A stretch of 30,618 nt of DNA from an uncultured Faecalibacterium sp. GTDB lineage: Bacteria > Bacillota > Clostridia > Oscillospirales > Ruminococcaceae. The translations under genes were made by a program, and so were the position numbers. Positions within the stretch are counted from its first letter, which is position 1; the number at the start of each line of letters is the position of its first letter. This document shows positions 15,706-24,544 of the stretch, in pieces. Where the stretch lies: contig CAKTGS010000016.1 in NCBI GenBank assembly GCA_934561485.1, forward strand, positions 1 through 30,618. The letters are read 5' to 3'. Under the pieces are notes generated by a model that worked only from the letters and a program-made list of their open reading frames with translations, was not told the origin of the DNA and made no database searches.

Positions 15706-16571
15706 AAAACGCCTCCTATTGTCTGCTCATACGCTTGGGGTGCCGCCTGGCCGGAAAGCCGTGCCCAGGTCTCCACCCATTCCTCTCCGTCCGTGGGCAG
15801 GTCTGCCGTGTCGTTCCAGCGCAGGATCACCGCCGTCAGGTTGTCGGTCTCGCCCTGGGTGCGGCAGTGTTCCGCCAGCGCACCCAGCATCTGCTGCAGC
15901 TGGCTGCGGTCCTGCGCATCGGCCACGGCACGGTGCATCAGCTCCGGGGGCACTTTGTGGTAAAAGCCGTCACTGCACAGCAGAACCGCGCCCTGTGCGG
16001 GGCGCGGTGTGCTGGCAAATACCGGTTCCACCCTGCCAAAGCCCAGGCACTGCAGCAGAATGCCGCTGCGCCGGTCGGATGCCAGCTGCTCCAGGGGCAG
16101 GCGGCCCGCCTCGTATTCGCTCATGGCAAGGGTCTGATCCTTGGTCAGCAGCTGCATTCCAAAGGAGTCGTCCAGGTAAATGCGGCTGTCGCCGATCTGC
16201 ACAAAGTACAGGGTACTGCGGGCCGCCAGCAGCACCGAGACGGTGGTGCCCATGCGGATGCCCTGCTGCTGGGCGTAGGTGCACAGCTGCCCGTGCAGCC
16301 GCTCCAGCAGCGCGTGCCAGGAGATGAACAGCTGGTCCTCCTGCAGGCCGTCCCGCATGATGCCCGGCAGCTCCCGGTCGAACCACTCTTCAAACCCGCG
16401 GATAGCCGCCGTGCTGGCAAGTTCGCCGCACTGCAGGCCGCCCATGCCGTCACACACGGCCAGAAGGGCGATGGTGTCGGGGCCAAAGTTTGCGATCCGT
16501 GCACAGTAGCTGTCCTGGTTGGTCTGGCGCACCGCGCCCTGGTCTGTCAGGTGAACCAATTGCAATGCCAT
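15702..16571 (-). CDS. PP2C-family Ser/Thr phosphatase (289 aa)
   Basis: This is a cytoplasmic, metal-dependent protein phosphatase expected to reverse the phosphorylation made by the adjacent kinase. Motifs in order are Arg15 and NQDSY (18-22), VCDGMGG (39-45), GTTVSVLL (108-115), IGDSRIYL (126-133), LCSDGFY (198-204) and DNLTAVIL (243-250). These supply the metal-binding aspartates 41, 201 and 243 and the phosphate-contacting arginine, so it should be active. The length is near that of free-standing bacterial enzymes (about 240-290). Its stop codon overlaps the GTG start of the kinase (GTGA), so the two are translationally coupled. The pairing PP2C then Ser/Thr kinase is standard in Firmicutes; the additional FHA gene directly upstream makes a complete write-erase-read set. 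Confidence 0.93.
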   Translation of the reverse strand: MALQLVHLTDQGAVRQTNQDSYCARIANFGPDTIALLAVCDGMGGLQCGELASTAAIRGFEEWFDRELPGIMRDGLQEDQLFISWHALLERLHGQLCTYAQQQGIRMGTTVSVLLAARSTLYFVQIGDSRIYLDDSFGMQLLTKDQTLAMSEYEAGRLPLEQLASDRRSGILLQCLGFGRVEPVFASTPRPAQGAVLLCSDGFYHKVPPELMHRAVADAQDRSQLQQMLGALAEHCRTQGETDNLTAVILRWNDTADLPTDGEEWVETWARLSGQAAPQAYEQTIGGVL

Positions 16572-16580
16572 AGGCTCCCC

Positions 16581-17978
16581 TTATCTGCTGGCCACCACTT
16601 CAAACACCACGTCCGCCATGCGGATGCGGTCTCCGGCATGGATCTGGGTGGGCTTGGAAGGCGGCAGCAGCTGTTCGTTCAGGTAGGTGTGGTTCACGGT
16701 GTTGTTGTCCACCAGATAATAGCAGCCTTCCTGGATCAGGATGTAGGCGTGGTCGTTGCCCAGGTAGTTGGTGCTGGTGCGCACAGTGTAGTCCACCACG
16801 TCCGGCGCACGGCCGATGTGGAAGTTGGTATGGGTGATGTGGATGTACTGGTTGTTCGACTTCTGCACCAGATACAGCTCTGCCTGCTGTGCCATATCGG
16901 TGTTCATCAGGCCGGTGCGCACCGTGCCCTCCTCGCCGTTGGGCAGCACCACGGTATAGCCCATGGCCTGCTTGTCCTGCGTGACCGGCTTTTCCGGCTG
17001 CACCGGCGGATGGTAGACCGGTTTTGCCGGTTCTGCAGCCTTGTGCTCTTCCGGTGCGGGCGTCTCGTCAAAGGGGTTCTCGTGGGCAGCCTTTTCCGGC
17101 TTTTTCTTGTCCTTCTTGCCAAACAGGCCCAGGAAGCCGCCTTTTTTGGTTTTTTCCGGCTTTTCGGACTCTTCTGGCGCTTCCTCCTGTACGGGCGGCT
17201 TTGCGCCGCCGAAGGAGCTGTTGCTGCTGTCCTTTTTAAAGGGATTGTCGCCGCCGGTCCCATTGAAGGGGCTTACATGGTCGGCTGTCGGCTTGGGCGG
17301 CTCGGGCTGCACCTGCGGCTTTTTGACCGGCTCAGGCTGCACCGGCTTGGGCGGCTCCGGGGCGGGTCTGCCGCTCCAGCCGCCGTCCGGCTGAACGGGA
17401 GCGTTCTTTTCCACCTTTTCGTGGTGCGTTTTCTCCATCTTGGGGCGCAGATCCTTTTCCAGCTCAGCCAGCGAGAGTTTCTCGCCATACAGCAGCTGGC
17501 CGGACAGTGCGCTGATCACCCGGCTGTCCTTGGGCATCTGGCGGCCCACCAGCCGCAGCACGGCATGGGCCAGAGCCGCCGGGTTATAATTGCCGGAAGG
17601 CTGCTCCACCGGGCGGTACAGCACCCGTGCCTTGCCGGTGGCGTCCAGGTAGACGTGATCCGGGGTCAGGTCGATCTTCTGCGGGTTGAGCAAATACTCA
17701 TCGCATTCTTTTTCCACCTTGCACAGCGAGAGGAAAAAGTTGGTCAGCCGCGTTTCGTGCTCCAGAATGCGGGCTGCCTGGGTAAACGGGGTCAGGCCGG
17801 AGATGTTGTACAGCAGCCTGCACTCCGCATTCATCCACTGGATGCTGACGGGCAGCAGGCCGGGGATCTGATTCAGCATCAGCATTCCGCGGTCCACACT
17901 GTCCAGGCACTCGTCCGGGCCAAGCTTTCCCTCCAGGTAGGTGGAGCTGCCCTGGGTGATAATGGTATATTCCTCCAT
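16581..17978 (-). CDS. FHA-domain phosphothreonine reader with N-terminal DUF6382-like domain (465 aa)
   Basis: The C-terminal part (about residues 370-465) is a forkhead-associated domain: FHIGR (386-390), NDHAYI with His410, LVDNNTVNHTYLN and HAGDRIRMADVVFEV. It should bind phosphothreonine peptides, presumably made by the kinase encoded 0.9 kb downstream. The N-terminal 175 residues (YLEGKLGPDECLDSVDRGML, RLLYNISG, RLTNFFLSL) resemble the domain I know as DUF6382, commonly fused to FHA in Firmicutes near kinase or secretion genes. They are joined by a long Pro/Lys/Glu-rich linker (about 185-340) that includes GFLGLFGKK. No membrane segment is seen, so it is cytoplasmic. AAGGA lies 8 bases before the ATG. 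It is placed between the Tad genes and the kinase-phosphatase pair and could be the adaptor coupling signalling to the pilus machine. Confidence 0.88.
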   Translation of the reverse strand: MEEYTIITQGSSTYLEGKLGPDECLDSVDRGMLMLNQIPGLLPVSIQWMNAECRLLYNISGLTPFTQAARILEHETRLTNFFLSLCKVEKECDEYLLNPQKIDLTPDHVYLDATGKARVLYRPVEQPSGNYNPAALAHAVLRLVGRQMPKDSRVISALSGQLLYGEKLSLAELEKDLRPKMEKTHHEKVEKNAPVQPDGGWSGRPAPEPPKPVQPEPVKKPQVQPEPPKPTADHVSPFNGTGGDNPFKKDSSNSSFGGAKPPVQEEAPEESEKPEKTKKGGFLGLFGKKDKKKPEKAAHENPFDETPAPEEHKAAEPAKPVYHPPVQPEKPVTQDKQAMGYTVVLPNGEEGTVRTGLMNTDMAQQAELYLVQKSNNQYIHITHTNFHIGRAPDVVDYTVRTSTNYLGNDHAYILIQEGCYYLVDNNTVNHTYLNEQLLPPSKPTQIHAGDRIRMADVVFEVVASR

Positions 17979-18017
17979 AACAACGTTCCTTTCCGCAGTT
18001 TTTATGCGTCCGTCCGG

Positions 18018-18632
18018 TCATTTTTTCCAGAGCCGGCAGCAGACTTTTTGTGTGCTTTTGAATTCCCCAAAATGGAAGGCTTCCAGGTAAAAGATAAGCC
18101 GCACCCTGTACTCGACCTGAATGGTCATGTCCGTGCTGGATTTGTTGGTACCGGTAAACGAGATTCCTTGCAGCCCGTTTACCACCCCGTAATTTTTCAG
18201 CAGCTCATCCGCTTGCGTCTCTCCTCCGCCCAGGTAGGCGGCAAAGCGCGTTCGGGCAGTGGACTGCGTCATTGTGTCAAGGATGCTTTGTTCCTTATCC
18301 GTTGTATCCGTAAAAAGTTTTTCCCAGATGGAAAAATCCGCATTGGCTGATTTGTGAAAATCGCTTTCCGACCCGCCGGTGATCATCGTCAGGAGTGCGT
18401 TCGGGATCTGCTGCAGCGTATTGCTGGCAAGCGATCCCTGCCCATAGTTTTCCAAGGCAATGCTCTGGCAGGCTTCCTGTGCGGCGTGGCTGATCATACT
18501 CTGCACGGTAAACATCCGCAGCAGGCTGTACAGGGTCAGCATTACAAAAAGGAACAGCGTCAGCGAGATGCAGGCTTCCAGCGCGATGACGCCGTCCTGC
18601 TCATCCCGGAAGCGTGAAAACAGTTTTTTCAT
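18018..18632 (-). CDS. TadE-like pseudopilin (204 aa)
   Basis: This is a minor-pilin-like protein of the Tad system. A basic leader (MKKLFSRFRDEQDG) is followed by VIALEACISLTLFLFVMLTL, a membrane segment that begins right after a Gly and has Glu at the fifth position of the presumed mature protein (G14 then VIALE). That is the type IV prepilin cleavage rule, so the A24 peptidase encoded at 23584-24219 is the likely processing enzyme. The rest is a soluble domain that would be exported. The ATG at 18632 is preferred over the in-frame TTG at 18636-18638 because AGGGGG is 8 bases from the ATG but only about 2 from the TTG. The start lies 2 bases after the stop of the large TadG-like gene. Confidence 0.8.
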   Translation of the reverse strand: MKKLFSRFRDEQDGVIALEACISLTLFLFVMLTLYSLLRMFTVQSMISHAAQEACQSIALENYGQGSLASNTLQQIPNALLTMITGGSESDFHKSANADFSIWEKLFTDTTDKEQSILDTMTQSTARTRFAAYLGGGETQADELLKNYGVVNGLQGISFTGTNKSSTDMTIQVEYRVRLIFYLEAFHFGEFKSTQKVCCRLWKK

Positions 18633-18634
18633 GC

Positions 18635-21424
18635 TCAATACCCCCTGTAGATCACGCGCTGAATTCTCCAGGCCGAATTTTGCGAAAGCGTTGGGATCGG
18701 CAAAGTATTTACAAATTTTCCGCTTGTCTCCACTCGAATCGTTGTATACGCCTTGTCAATATCAAATTTCTTTTTGGTTCCGCTCAGCTGCTCTTCCAAC
18801 GTGTACTGGCTGTTGTTCATTGTGTTGAGCCGGTTGGTCTGTTCCATCTGGATAATATCCGCAAACCGGTTCAGCAGCTCATCCTCGTTGTTCCAGAACA
18901 GCAAAAGCATCAGGAACATGTACTGATTATAATTGAAGGAACGCAGACTGTCCACATATTTCTCGCCGCTCACCAAAGGCTTGCTGTCCGAGCCGCCAGA
19001 GCTGCCGGAACCGCCAGAACTGCCCGAATCCTGAATTCCGCCAAGCTGATCCGTATTCTCCGTGCCGGTATTTTCCTCATATCCAGTCAGCGCATTCAGC
19101 TTATTCAGCTTTTCGTTGATGGCGGCTTCCTTTTGCAGGTTCGTCAGCTTGCTCACAGCTTTCACAATGCCCTTCGGGGTAACGTTCAAGTCATCTTCTG
19201 TCTTGATCAGCGGAACGCTGCCACCATTGCAGATCACATTTGCATCAATCACCGCATTTGCATAGGCAAATACCAAGGGCATAAGTCCCTCTACGATCGG
19301 TACCATGACCGGCACTGCAGCACACGCTGCCGCAAGGGCCTGCGTTGTCGTCTGCACAAAATCGTTTACGTAAACCTGGATCACACAGGTCAGAAGCTGG
19401 ATCATCACCAGGCGATTGTATGCCGCTTTCTGATTTTCTTTTTCCTCCATCTCGCCGAACATAACGTATTCCAGCTCTGCTCCGCAGAAAGAGTAACCAA
19501 CTCGTCCGGTCGATATCATGCCCGCCGTGATTCCATCCAGAAGCTTATCGCCCAGCTGACCAAGCTCGCCGCCTGTATCATTCTTTTTCATCAGGCCGCC
19601 GCTACTGCTGTAAGACATGCCTGCCAGAGAAGAAGCCGATGCATAATTGGTGCGCGTTGACAGGTTGTAGGCAAGGTAGCCTTTCAGCAAAAAGCCCTGG
19701 CCCATCTTGCTGGCCACATTTCCCATCGCGTTGATCATATTGTTGACAGCGCTGATGCGGTTCTTGACGACCTTCATGACGTATTTGATCTTCTTGAAAA
19801 GATTCTTGGAATTCTTTCCGTCATCGTAGCTCGACTGCTTCAGGTCTTCGCCGTAGGACCAAACCTTTCCATCGTCACTCTGAATCTTCATGCCCATTTC
19901 GTGAAGATTCTGCCAGGCTTCCTCGGCATCCTCTTCTTCAAACGGCGAGAGCAGCGAGTTTTCAGACTTGGAGCGGTCCTTCTGGCTGGGCAGACCGCCA
20001 TAATTTTGGTTATAATAGGTGGTATCAATGATGCTGTCCAGCTCCGGATCATACGAGCCATCAATGTTGATCAGCTCCAGCAGTGCATTCAGGACATCCC
20101 ATACCCGGCTGCCCTCTGCGCCTTCCTCAACGGTTTTTCTCGTTTCTTCCCACAGCTCATCAAATTTTGATGTGTCCGAAAATTTGCTCAGATCTACCGT
20201 ATGCGTGTTGCTCAGAATCTCATCAATTCCATCCGCTGTCAGGTTGTCAAAGTCAATATCCTTCAGCAGCTTTGCTTCCTCGGTCAGGCCCTGAACCGAA
20301 TCCTGGCAGGCCTCCGTGTTGTAGTCTTCCAGCACTTCCCGCGTTTCATCGCTGCGTTTGGACGCGTCAATCGCAGAATCCGAGACGGTGTTGCTGTTGC
20401 TGTTTTTGTCCATCTGATTCTGGAGCTTGTCGCTTTCTTTTTGCATTGCGCTCTTTTCAGAATCCGAAAGATCGCCGCTCTTTATCTGATCATCGACCCG
20501 CTTTTTTTCATCCTTCAGCCCCTTGTTCGCATCGTCTTTCAGTGCCGTGCCATATTTGGTCAGAATATCTTTGCTCGACTCTTTTGCATCAATCTCCTTT
20601 TGAACAGCCTGATCAATTTTGCCTGCCAGGCCGGAGATGTTGCTGCTCGTATCTGTGGTAGCGCTCAAGTAGCTGTCGCGGGATCTTTTTGCAGCGCTGA
20701 TCAAGCTTTCCTTTTTGCTGTCCCATGCTGCAGCGCCTTCCTCATCGTCCGGGCGCTGCGTTGCCAGATGATCCCGCAGCTCCTGCATGGACGATTCAAA
20801 CGCGCTGTTTTTTTTATCGTACTGTTTCTTTGCGTCTGTCACTTTGCCCATCTGCTCTTTGGCATCCTTTTGGGCGTTGTACGAATCAATGCCGCCTTCC
20901 AGACTTTTTTCCATACTGGAAAGCAGGGTATTGGTCGTTTTGAAGGTTTCATTGTAGCCTTCCAGCTGGCTGACGATGTTGCTGAACTCGCCAAAGTCCA
21001 TAACGACCTTGGCCGTCACAGGAATAGCCGCCTGCTCCTGGATCTGCTGACGAAGAACCGCAGTATCGGCCAGCGGGTACAGTCCATCCGCCTGCGTAGT
21101 GGCCCTCTTCAACGAAAAAGAGCGGGTATCCTGTGTATCCTGTTTTTGAAAATACGACCAAAACGTTGAATCAATGTCAATATCCTGGTTTACCGCAAGC
21201 AATCCAAAACGGTTCAGTAGATACGGATCGTACTGCGCCAGCACAGACATTTCACTTGCGCTGATTGCAGAGTCCAGTCCCCTGTAAGCACTCTGATACC
21301 GCCCTGCCTCTTCCAAAATTGCTGCCACCGAATAAAACGGAACCAGCACCAAAATCAGCAGCAGTGATATAATGCCTTCCGTGCGTTTGATCAGCTGCTC
21401 CTTCACGCTTTTTTTCAGTTTCAT
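18635..21424 (-). CDS. Large TadG-like / DUF5702-type pilus-associated protein (929 aa)
   Basis: The N-terminus has a basic leader and one hydrophobic segment (EGIISLLLILVLVPFYSVAA, about 16-35) followed by GLDSAISASEMSVLAQYDPYLLNRFGLLA, a pattern I associate with TadG-like proteins annotated DUF5702 in Firmicutes Tad loci. Residues about 170-350 are Lys/Asp/Ser-rich and helical with coiled-coil character (KEQMGKVTDAKKQYDKK, KSAMQKESDKLQNQMDKN). Around 580-760 are further hydrophobic stretches (for example LAAACAAVPVMVPIVEGLM). A Gly/Ser linker lies near 820. The protein presumably sits in the membrane with a large external domain and could be an adhesin or assembly component. GAGG is 7 bases before the ATG. 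The coding sequence is visibly richer in A and T than that of the motor genes. Confident as a gene; the exact role is unknown. Confidence 0.82.
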   Translation of the reverse strand: MKLKKSVKEQLIKRTEGIISLLLILVLVPFYSVAAILEEAGRYQSAYRGLDSAISASEMSVLAQYDPYLLNRFGLLAVNQDIDIDSTFWSYFQKQDTQDTRSFSLKRATTQADGLYPLADTAVLRQQIQEQAAIPVTAKVVMDFGEFSNIVSQLEGYNETFKTTNTLLSSMEKSLEGGIDSYNAQKDAKEQMGKVTDAKKQYDKKNSAFESSMQELRDHLATQRPDDEEGAAAWDSKKESLISAAKRSRDSYLSATTDTSSNISGLAGKIDQAVQKEIDAKESSKDILTKYGTALKDDANKGLKDEKKRVDDQIKSGDLSDSEKSAMQKESDKLQNQMDKNSNSNTVSDSAIDASKRSDETREVLEDYNTEACQDSVQGLTEEAKLLKDIDFDNLTADGIDEILSNTHTVDLSKFSDTSKFDELWEETRKTVEEGAEGSRVWDVLNALLELINIDGSYDPELDSIIDTTYYNQNYGGLPSQKDRSKSENSLLSPFEEEDAEEAWQNLHEMGMKIQSDDGKVWSYGEDLKQSSYDDGKNSKNLFKKIKYVMKVVKNRISAVNNMINAMGNVASKMGQGFLLKGYLAYNLSTRTNYASASSLAGMSYSSSGGLMKKNDTGGELGQLGDKLLDGITAGMISTGRVGYSFCGAELEYVMFGEMEEKENQKAAYNRLVMIQLLTCVIQVYVNDFVQTTTQALAAACAAVPVMVPIVEGLMPLVFAYANAVIDANVICNGGSVPLIKTEDDLNVTPKGIVKAVSKLTNLQKEAAINEKLNKLNALTGYEENTGTENTDQLGGIQDSGSSGGSGSSGGSDSKPLVSGEKYVDSLRSFNYNQYMFLMLLLFWNNEDELLNRFADIIQMEQTNRLNTMNNSQYTLEEQLSGTKKKFDIDKAYTTIRVETSGKFVNTLPIPTLSQNSAWRIQRVIYRGY

Positions 21425-21468
21425 GTCGATTCCTCATTTCCGTTCCGCACAAAAGCAATTGCACCGGA

Positions 21469-22200
21469 TCATTCTATTCCTCCGCCGTCTGAACCACCTG
21501 CGCTTGAACCGCCTGTTCCGCCGAACAGATCTTCTTTTACATCTCCCAGCCAGGTGCTGAATTTCCGGACAAATGCAATGCATTTTTCCACGTTGGAAAC
21601 AAACTTGGAGTCCAGACCGGAGCCAAACGTGCTGCTGAAAGAGTTCACGTTTTTAACCGTGTAAATGTAATGCTTGACATCGGTACAAACCGCGCGGCCG
21701 GTTGCTGTAAATGTGCGGTACGGGTTCTGCCCAAAGTATTTCATTGCAAAGCCAAACGGTACTTCGTAAGTTGCCGTCACCTTTACCTCAATATGCCGCT
21801 GTGCCAGCGAGTCATATTTTGTGTTGACCTCAACATCCAGGCCGCGGTATTCCGTAAAGCCTGTCTGTTTCAGCATGTATTTTGCATACTTTTGTGCACG
21901 CTCTGCATTGGCTCCGTCAATGTTCCCGCCAGAATTATACCGGTACGGGCTGAGCTGTACGCGGATTGCCCGGCTCACAAACCCGGTCACCGGGTCGGAG
22001 TAGGGGTAGGCGTAGGTCTGGGCAATGCGCGAGGCCGTATCGTTGGCCACATACTGCACCGACCAGTTCTGGAACAGCAGAAAGCCGAAAGCCCAGATAT
22101 AGAACAGTACGAACAGCATCAGGGTGATCACCAGCAGGCCCTCAATGGCCTCCATGCCGGTCTCTTCTCGCAGCTGTCTGAGTTTTGTCCGCATTTCCAT
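21469..22200 (-). CDS. TadE-like pseudopilin (243 aa)
   Basis: A second minor-pilin-like protein. The leader MEMRTKLRQLREETG ends in Gly15, and the following MEAIEGLLVITLMLFVLFYI starts the membrane segment with Glu at mature position 5, matching the prepilin processing rule. The remainder is a periphery-facing domain with FQNWSVQYVANDTASRIAQT, typical of TadE-like sequences, and a Gly/Ser-rich C-terminus (GGTGGSSAGGSDGGG). GGAGGGG precedes the ATG. It lies between the WG-repeat gene and the TadG-like gene. Paired TadE proteins are common in Tad loci and may form a priming complex at the pilus tip or base. Confidence 0.83.
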   Translation of the reverse strand: MEMRTKLRQLREETGMEAIEGLLVITLMLFVLFYIWAFGFLLFQNWSVQYVANDTASRIAQTYAYPYSDPVTGFVSRAIRVQLSPYRYNSGGNIDGANAERAQKYAKYMLKQTGFTEYRGLDVEVNTKYDSLAQRHIEVKVTATYEVPFGFAMKYFGQNPYRTFTATGRAVCTDVKHYIYTVKNVNSFSSTFGSGLDSKFVSNVEKCIAFVRKFSTWLGDVKEDLFGGTGGSSAGGSDGGGIE

Positions 22201-22220
22201 GGTTTTCCCCTCCGTTCGTC

Positions 22221-23561
22221 TCAGCTGCGCTCCACACGCCAGCTCAGCACCTGAAGGGCGTCCGAATCCTCGGTTTTCACGGGGCAGTAACCGTTTGCGT
22301 CAAAGTAGGTGGCATCGTCCAGCAGGTAGTCGATCACCAGCGTACCGCTGCCGTTGATAAAGCCCCACTTGCCGTCCTTGCACACGGCAGCCACACCGCC
22401 GGAGAAAGCCTTTGCGCCATCGTACTGCGGCTCAATGGCCACGCTGCCGTCTGCCAGCGCATAGCCCCACTTGCCGCTCTTTTCAAAGGCGATGCCGCTG
22501 CCCCTGTTCAGGTCCACAGCATCGGCATTCAGTGCGCCCTGCTGCTCTCCGGCTTCGCTATAAACATTCCATACACCGTTCTTTTTGGCCAGGTACACGC
22601 CGTTTACCAGCCAGGAGCCGTTCTCGCTGATCTGGATCTCCTCATAGCTGTCGCCCTGCTGGGTGCCGCTCTGATCCACAAAGCACCAGCTGCCGTCCGT
22701 CAGCTGCACCGGGGCCTTGCCGTTCTGGAACATTCCGGCGGCCTGGTACCCGTTCAGGTACTCCTTGCCGTCCAGGTCGATATAGCTCCAGTCGCTGCGG
22801 CCCTTGAACTGCACCGGGATCAGGCCCCCGCCGTAGCCGTTGGCCTGCTCTACCTCGGCCATGAAGCGGCCCACCATCACGCCATCGTTCAGGCGGTAAA
22901 CGTAGCTTTCGCCCTTATCGCCGGTCGTCAGCACCACATTGTTCTGGCCCACCGGGCTGATAAAAGTAAAGCCATCGCCCATCAACTCACCGGAAGTCAG
23001 GCTGAACAGCACGTTCTTCTCGCCGTCCCAGGCCAGGTATGCGCCTGCCATGCCGGAAGGCACCATGGTCTCGTAGCTCACACCGGACACATTGCAGGCG
23101 TAGTAGGCCTCGTTCCAGTAGCCCTGCAGGGTCTCGTCAAAGGCAATGCCGTTGGCGCTGGCAGACTTCAGCACTTCGATCAGTTTGCTGTAGTCACCGT
23201 CCTCATAGTACAGGGATGCGTACTTGGTCCAGTAATCGGCACGTGCGGGGTAAACGCCCACAGCTGCCGCATAGGCGCTTTCTTCGGTGGAGCGCACCGT
23301 GGCCGTGGGGCTGTCCTCGTAGTAGGCATCGCAGGTAGCCAGGTACTCATCGTAGAGTTCCTCGGTAGTCTTGCTGCTCAGCGCCGCCTGATAGTTCTGC
23401 AGCGAAAGCTGGAACAGCTTTTTGTCGCGGTAGTACTGCGCCGTTGCAATGGTGTTTTTCTGAGCCTGTGCATCGCTTACCGCCGTCATGCTCAGGATGG
23501 CCCAGCCCGCAATGCACACTGCCACCAGCGCCGCAATGGCGATCACACGTGTTTTTTTCAT
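22221..23561 (-). CDS. Membrane-anchored WG-repeat protein (446 aa)
   Basis: One N-terminal membrane segment (about residues 7-25) is followed by a helical, TPR-like stretch (QYYRDKKLFQLSLQNYQAAL and onward to about 175). From about residue 185 to the end come WG-type repeats of roughly 40 residues: DWSYIDLDGKEYLNGYQAAG, GVWNVYSEAGEQQG, KWGYALADGSVAIEPQYDGA and KWGFINGSGTLVIDYLLDD are clear units. WG repeats form β-propeller-like surface domains that bind proteins or sugars; no enzyme motifs are seen. GGAGG lies 7 bases before the ATG. Its position inside the Tad operon, between the prepilin peptidase and TadE, suggests a pilus accessory or surface role, which I infer from context only. Confidence 0.85.
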   Translation of the reverse strand: MKKTRVIAIAALVAVCIAGWAILSMTAVSDAQAQKNTIATAQYYRDKKLFQLSLQNYQAALSSKTTEELYDEYLATCDAYYEDSPTATVRSTEESAYAAAVGVYPARADYWTKYASLYYEDGDYSKLIEVLKSASANGIAFDETLQGYWNEAYYACNVSGVSYETMVPSGMAGAYLAWDGEKNVLFSLTSGELMGDGFTFISPVGQNNVVLTTGDKGESYVYRLNDGVMVGRFMAEVEQANGYGGGLIPVQFKGRSDWSYIDLDGKEYLNGYQAAGMFQNGKAPVQLTDGSWCFVDQSGTQQGDSYEEIQISENGSWLVNGVYLAKKNGVWNVYSEAGEQQGALNADAVDLNRGSGIAFEKSGKWGYALADGSVAIEPQYDGAKAFSGGVAAVCKDGKWGFINGSGTLVIDYLLDDATYFDANGYCPVKTEDSDALQVLSWRVERS

Positions 23562-23583
23562 GATAATTCCTCCTGTGTGTTGT

Positions 23584-24219
23584 TTAGAAAGACCCCATCA
23601 GGATCGTGACAAGATACCCCAGATAGAAAAACGGACCAAACGGCAGGCCGGATCTGCGGGTGGCTTTTTTGGTAAAAAGCAGCACCAGTGCCACCAACGC
23701 CGCCAGAACATGGGAGAACAGCAGAAAACTGAACTCACCGTACACCCCCAGGATCAGTGCCGAAGCCGTGATCATTTTGATATCGCCGTAGCCGATGCCG
23801 CCATGCGCCACCACCCGCAGCAGGAAAAACACCAGAAAAAATACCGCTGCCGATACCAGGCCGTTGATCATCATGGGCAGGGCATCGGTACCGCTGAGCA
23901 CAAGATCCAGTGCCGTGCAGGCTGCAAACACGGCTGCAGCCGCCAGCACGATCTTGTTGGGGATGCGGTGGGTCTGCACGTCCACGCAGGCCGCCATGAC
24001 CAGCAGCACCCCCAGCAGCGCCATGCGCAGCAGGTTGGGCAGGTAGGTGCCGACCCGCAGCACCAGCAGATAGCCGCTTGCAAAGCCGCCCGCCGCTGCC
24101 AGCAGCAGGGCCAGCCGCAGCCGGTTCTGCTTTACAGGCTGCTCCCAGGTTCTGTGTGCCGCATACCAGGCCGCCGCAAGGCTCAGCCCGGCATCACACA
24201 CCGCAACGATCCATTCCAT
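23584..24219 (-). CDS. tadV: A24-family prepilin peptidase (TadV/CpaA type, 211 aa)
   Basis: This integral-membrane aspartic peptidase removes the leader from pilins and TadE-like pseudopilins at the inner face of the membrane. The catalytic pair is visible: Asp80 in ACVDVQTHRIPN and Asp146 in GGIGYGDIKM, the GxGD motif. About six membrane segments are predicted. It lacks the N-terminal cysteine-containing methylase domain of PilD, as is usual for Tad-system peptidases. AGAGG is 6-9 bases before the ATG. It is probably translated with the 93-residue membrane protein just upstream, which ends 14 bases before. Confidence 0.9.
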   Translation of the reverse strand: MEWIVAVCDAGLSLAAAWYAAHRTWEQPVKQNRLRLALLLAAAGGFASGYLLVLRVGTYLPNLLRMALLGVLLVMAACVDVQTHRIPNKIVLAAAAVFAACTALDLVLSGTDALPMMINGLVSAAVFFLVFFLLRVVAHGGIGYGDIKMITASALILGVYGEFSFLLFSHVLAALVALVLLFTKKATRRSGLPFGPFFYLGYLVTILMGSF

Positions 24220-24233
24220 AAAGTTCCTCTTCC

Positions 24234-24515
24234 TCAGCCAAATTTAAAAATGTGGAGCAGAGATGCAACCAATGTCGCCCCCAAATACAGACTGCTCAGC
24301 AGACCCTCATTGCATTTCATATCCCACAGCTGCATCAAGAAAATGACTGCTGCGCAGCCGAGCCATACATATGGATTCTGGGTGCTTATCATAAACCCTA
24401 CTGCCGCCAGAACAAGCGCGATCGGCAGAATTGCGTCAAATATAAGGTCTCCCCGTTCTTCCTGCCGGAGCAGTGCCCGCTGCTGACGCAGCTTTTCCAG
24501 AAAATCCGCAAACAT
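24234..24515 (-). CDS. Small membrane protein of the Tad locus (93 aa)
   Basis: I do not recognise the family. The N-terminus is charged and helical (DFLEKLRQQRALLRQEERG), followed by DLIFDAILPIALVLAAVGFM; two more hydrophobic segments come after (NPYVWLGCAAVIFLMQLW and LLSSLYLGATLVASLLHIF). The stretch ERG then DLIFD resembles a prepilin cleavage context, with an acidic residue at mature position 5, but three membrane segments are unusual for a pilin. AAGGAGAGAGG precedes the ATG at 24515. It sits between the pilin-like genes and the prepilin peptidase and fits the operon tightly. A Tad accessory or assembly role is a guess from position. Confidence 0.75.
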   Translation of the reverse strand: MFADFLEKLRQQRALLRQEERGDLIFDAILPIALVLAAVGFMISTQNPYVWLGCAAVIFLMQLWDMKCNEGLLSSLYLGATLVASLLHIFKFG

Positions 24516-24544
24516 ATTGTATCCTCTCTCCTTCGTTTCCTTCA

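Noticed and set aside
10537..15963. Very long plus-strand open frame opposite the AlgJ, MBOAT, transglutaminase and kinase genes
   Set aside because: It is antisense to five well-recognised genes, the product is low in recognisable domains and rich in His, Gln and Arg from reversed codons, and no ribosome site fits. It arises from GC-rich codon bias.
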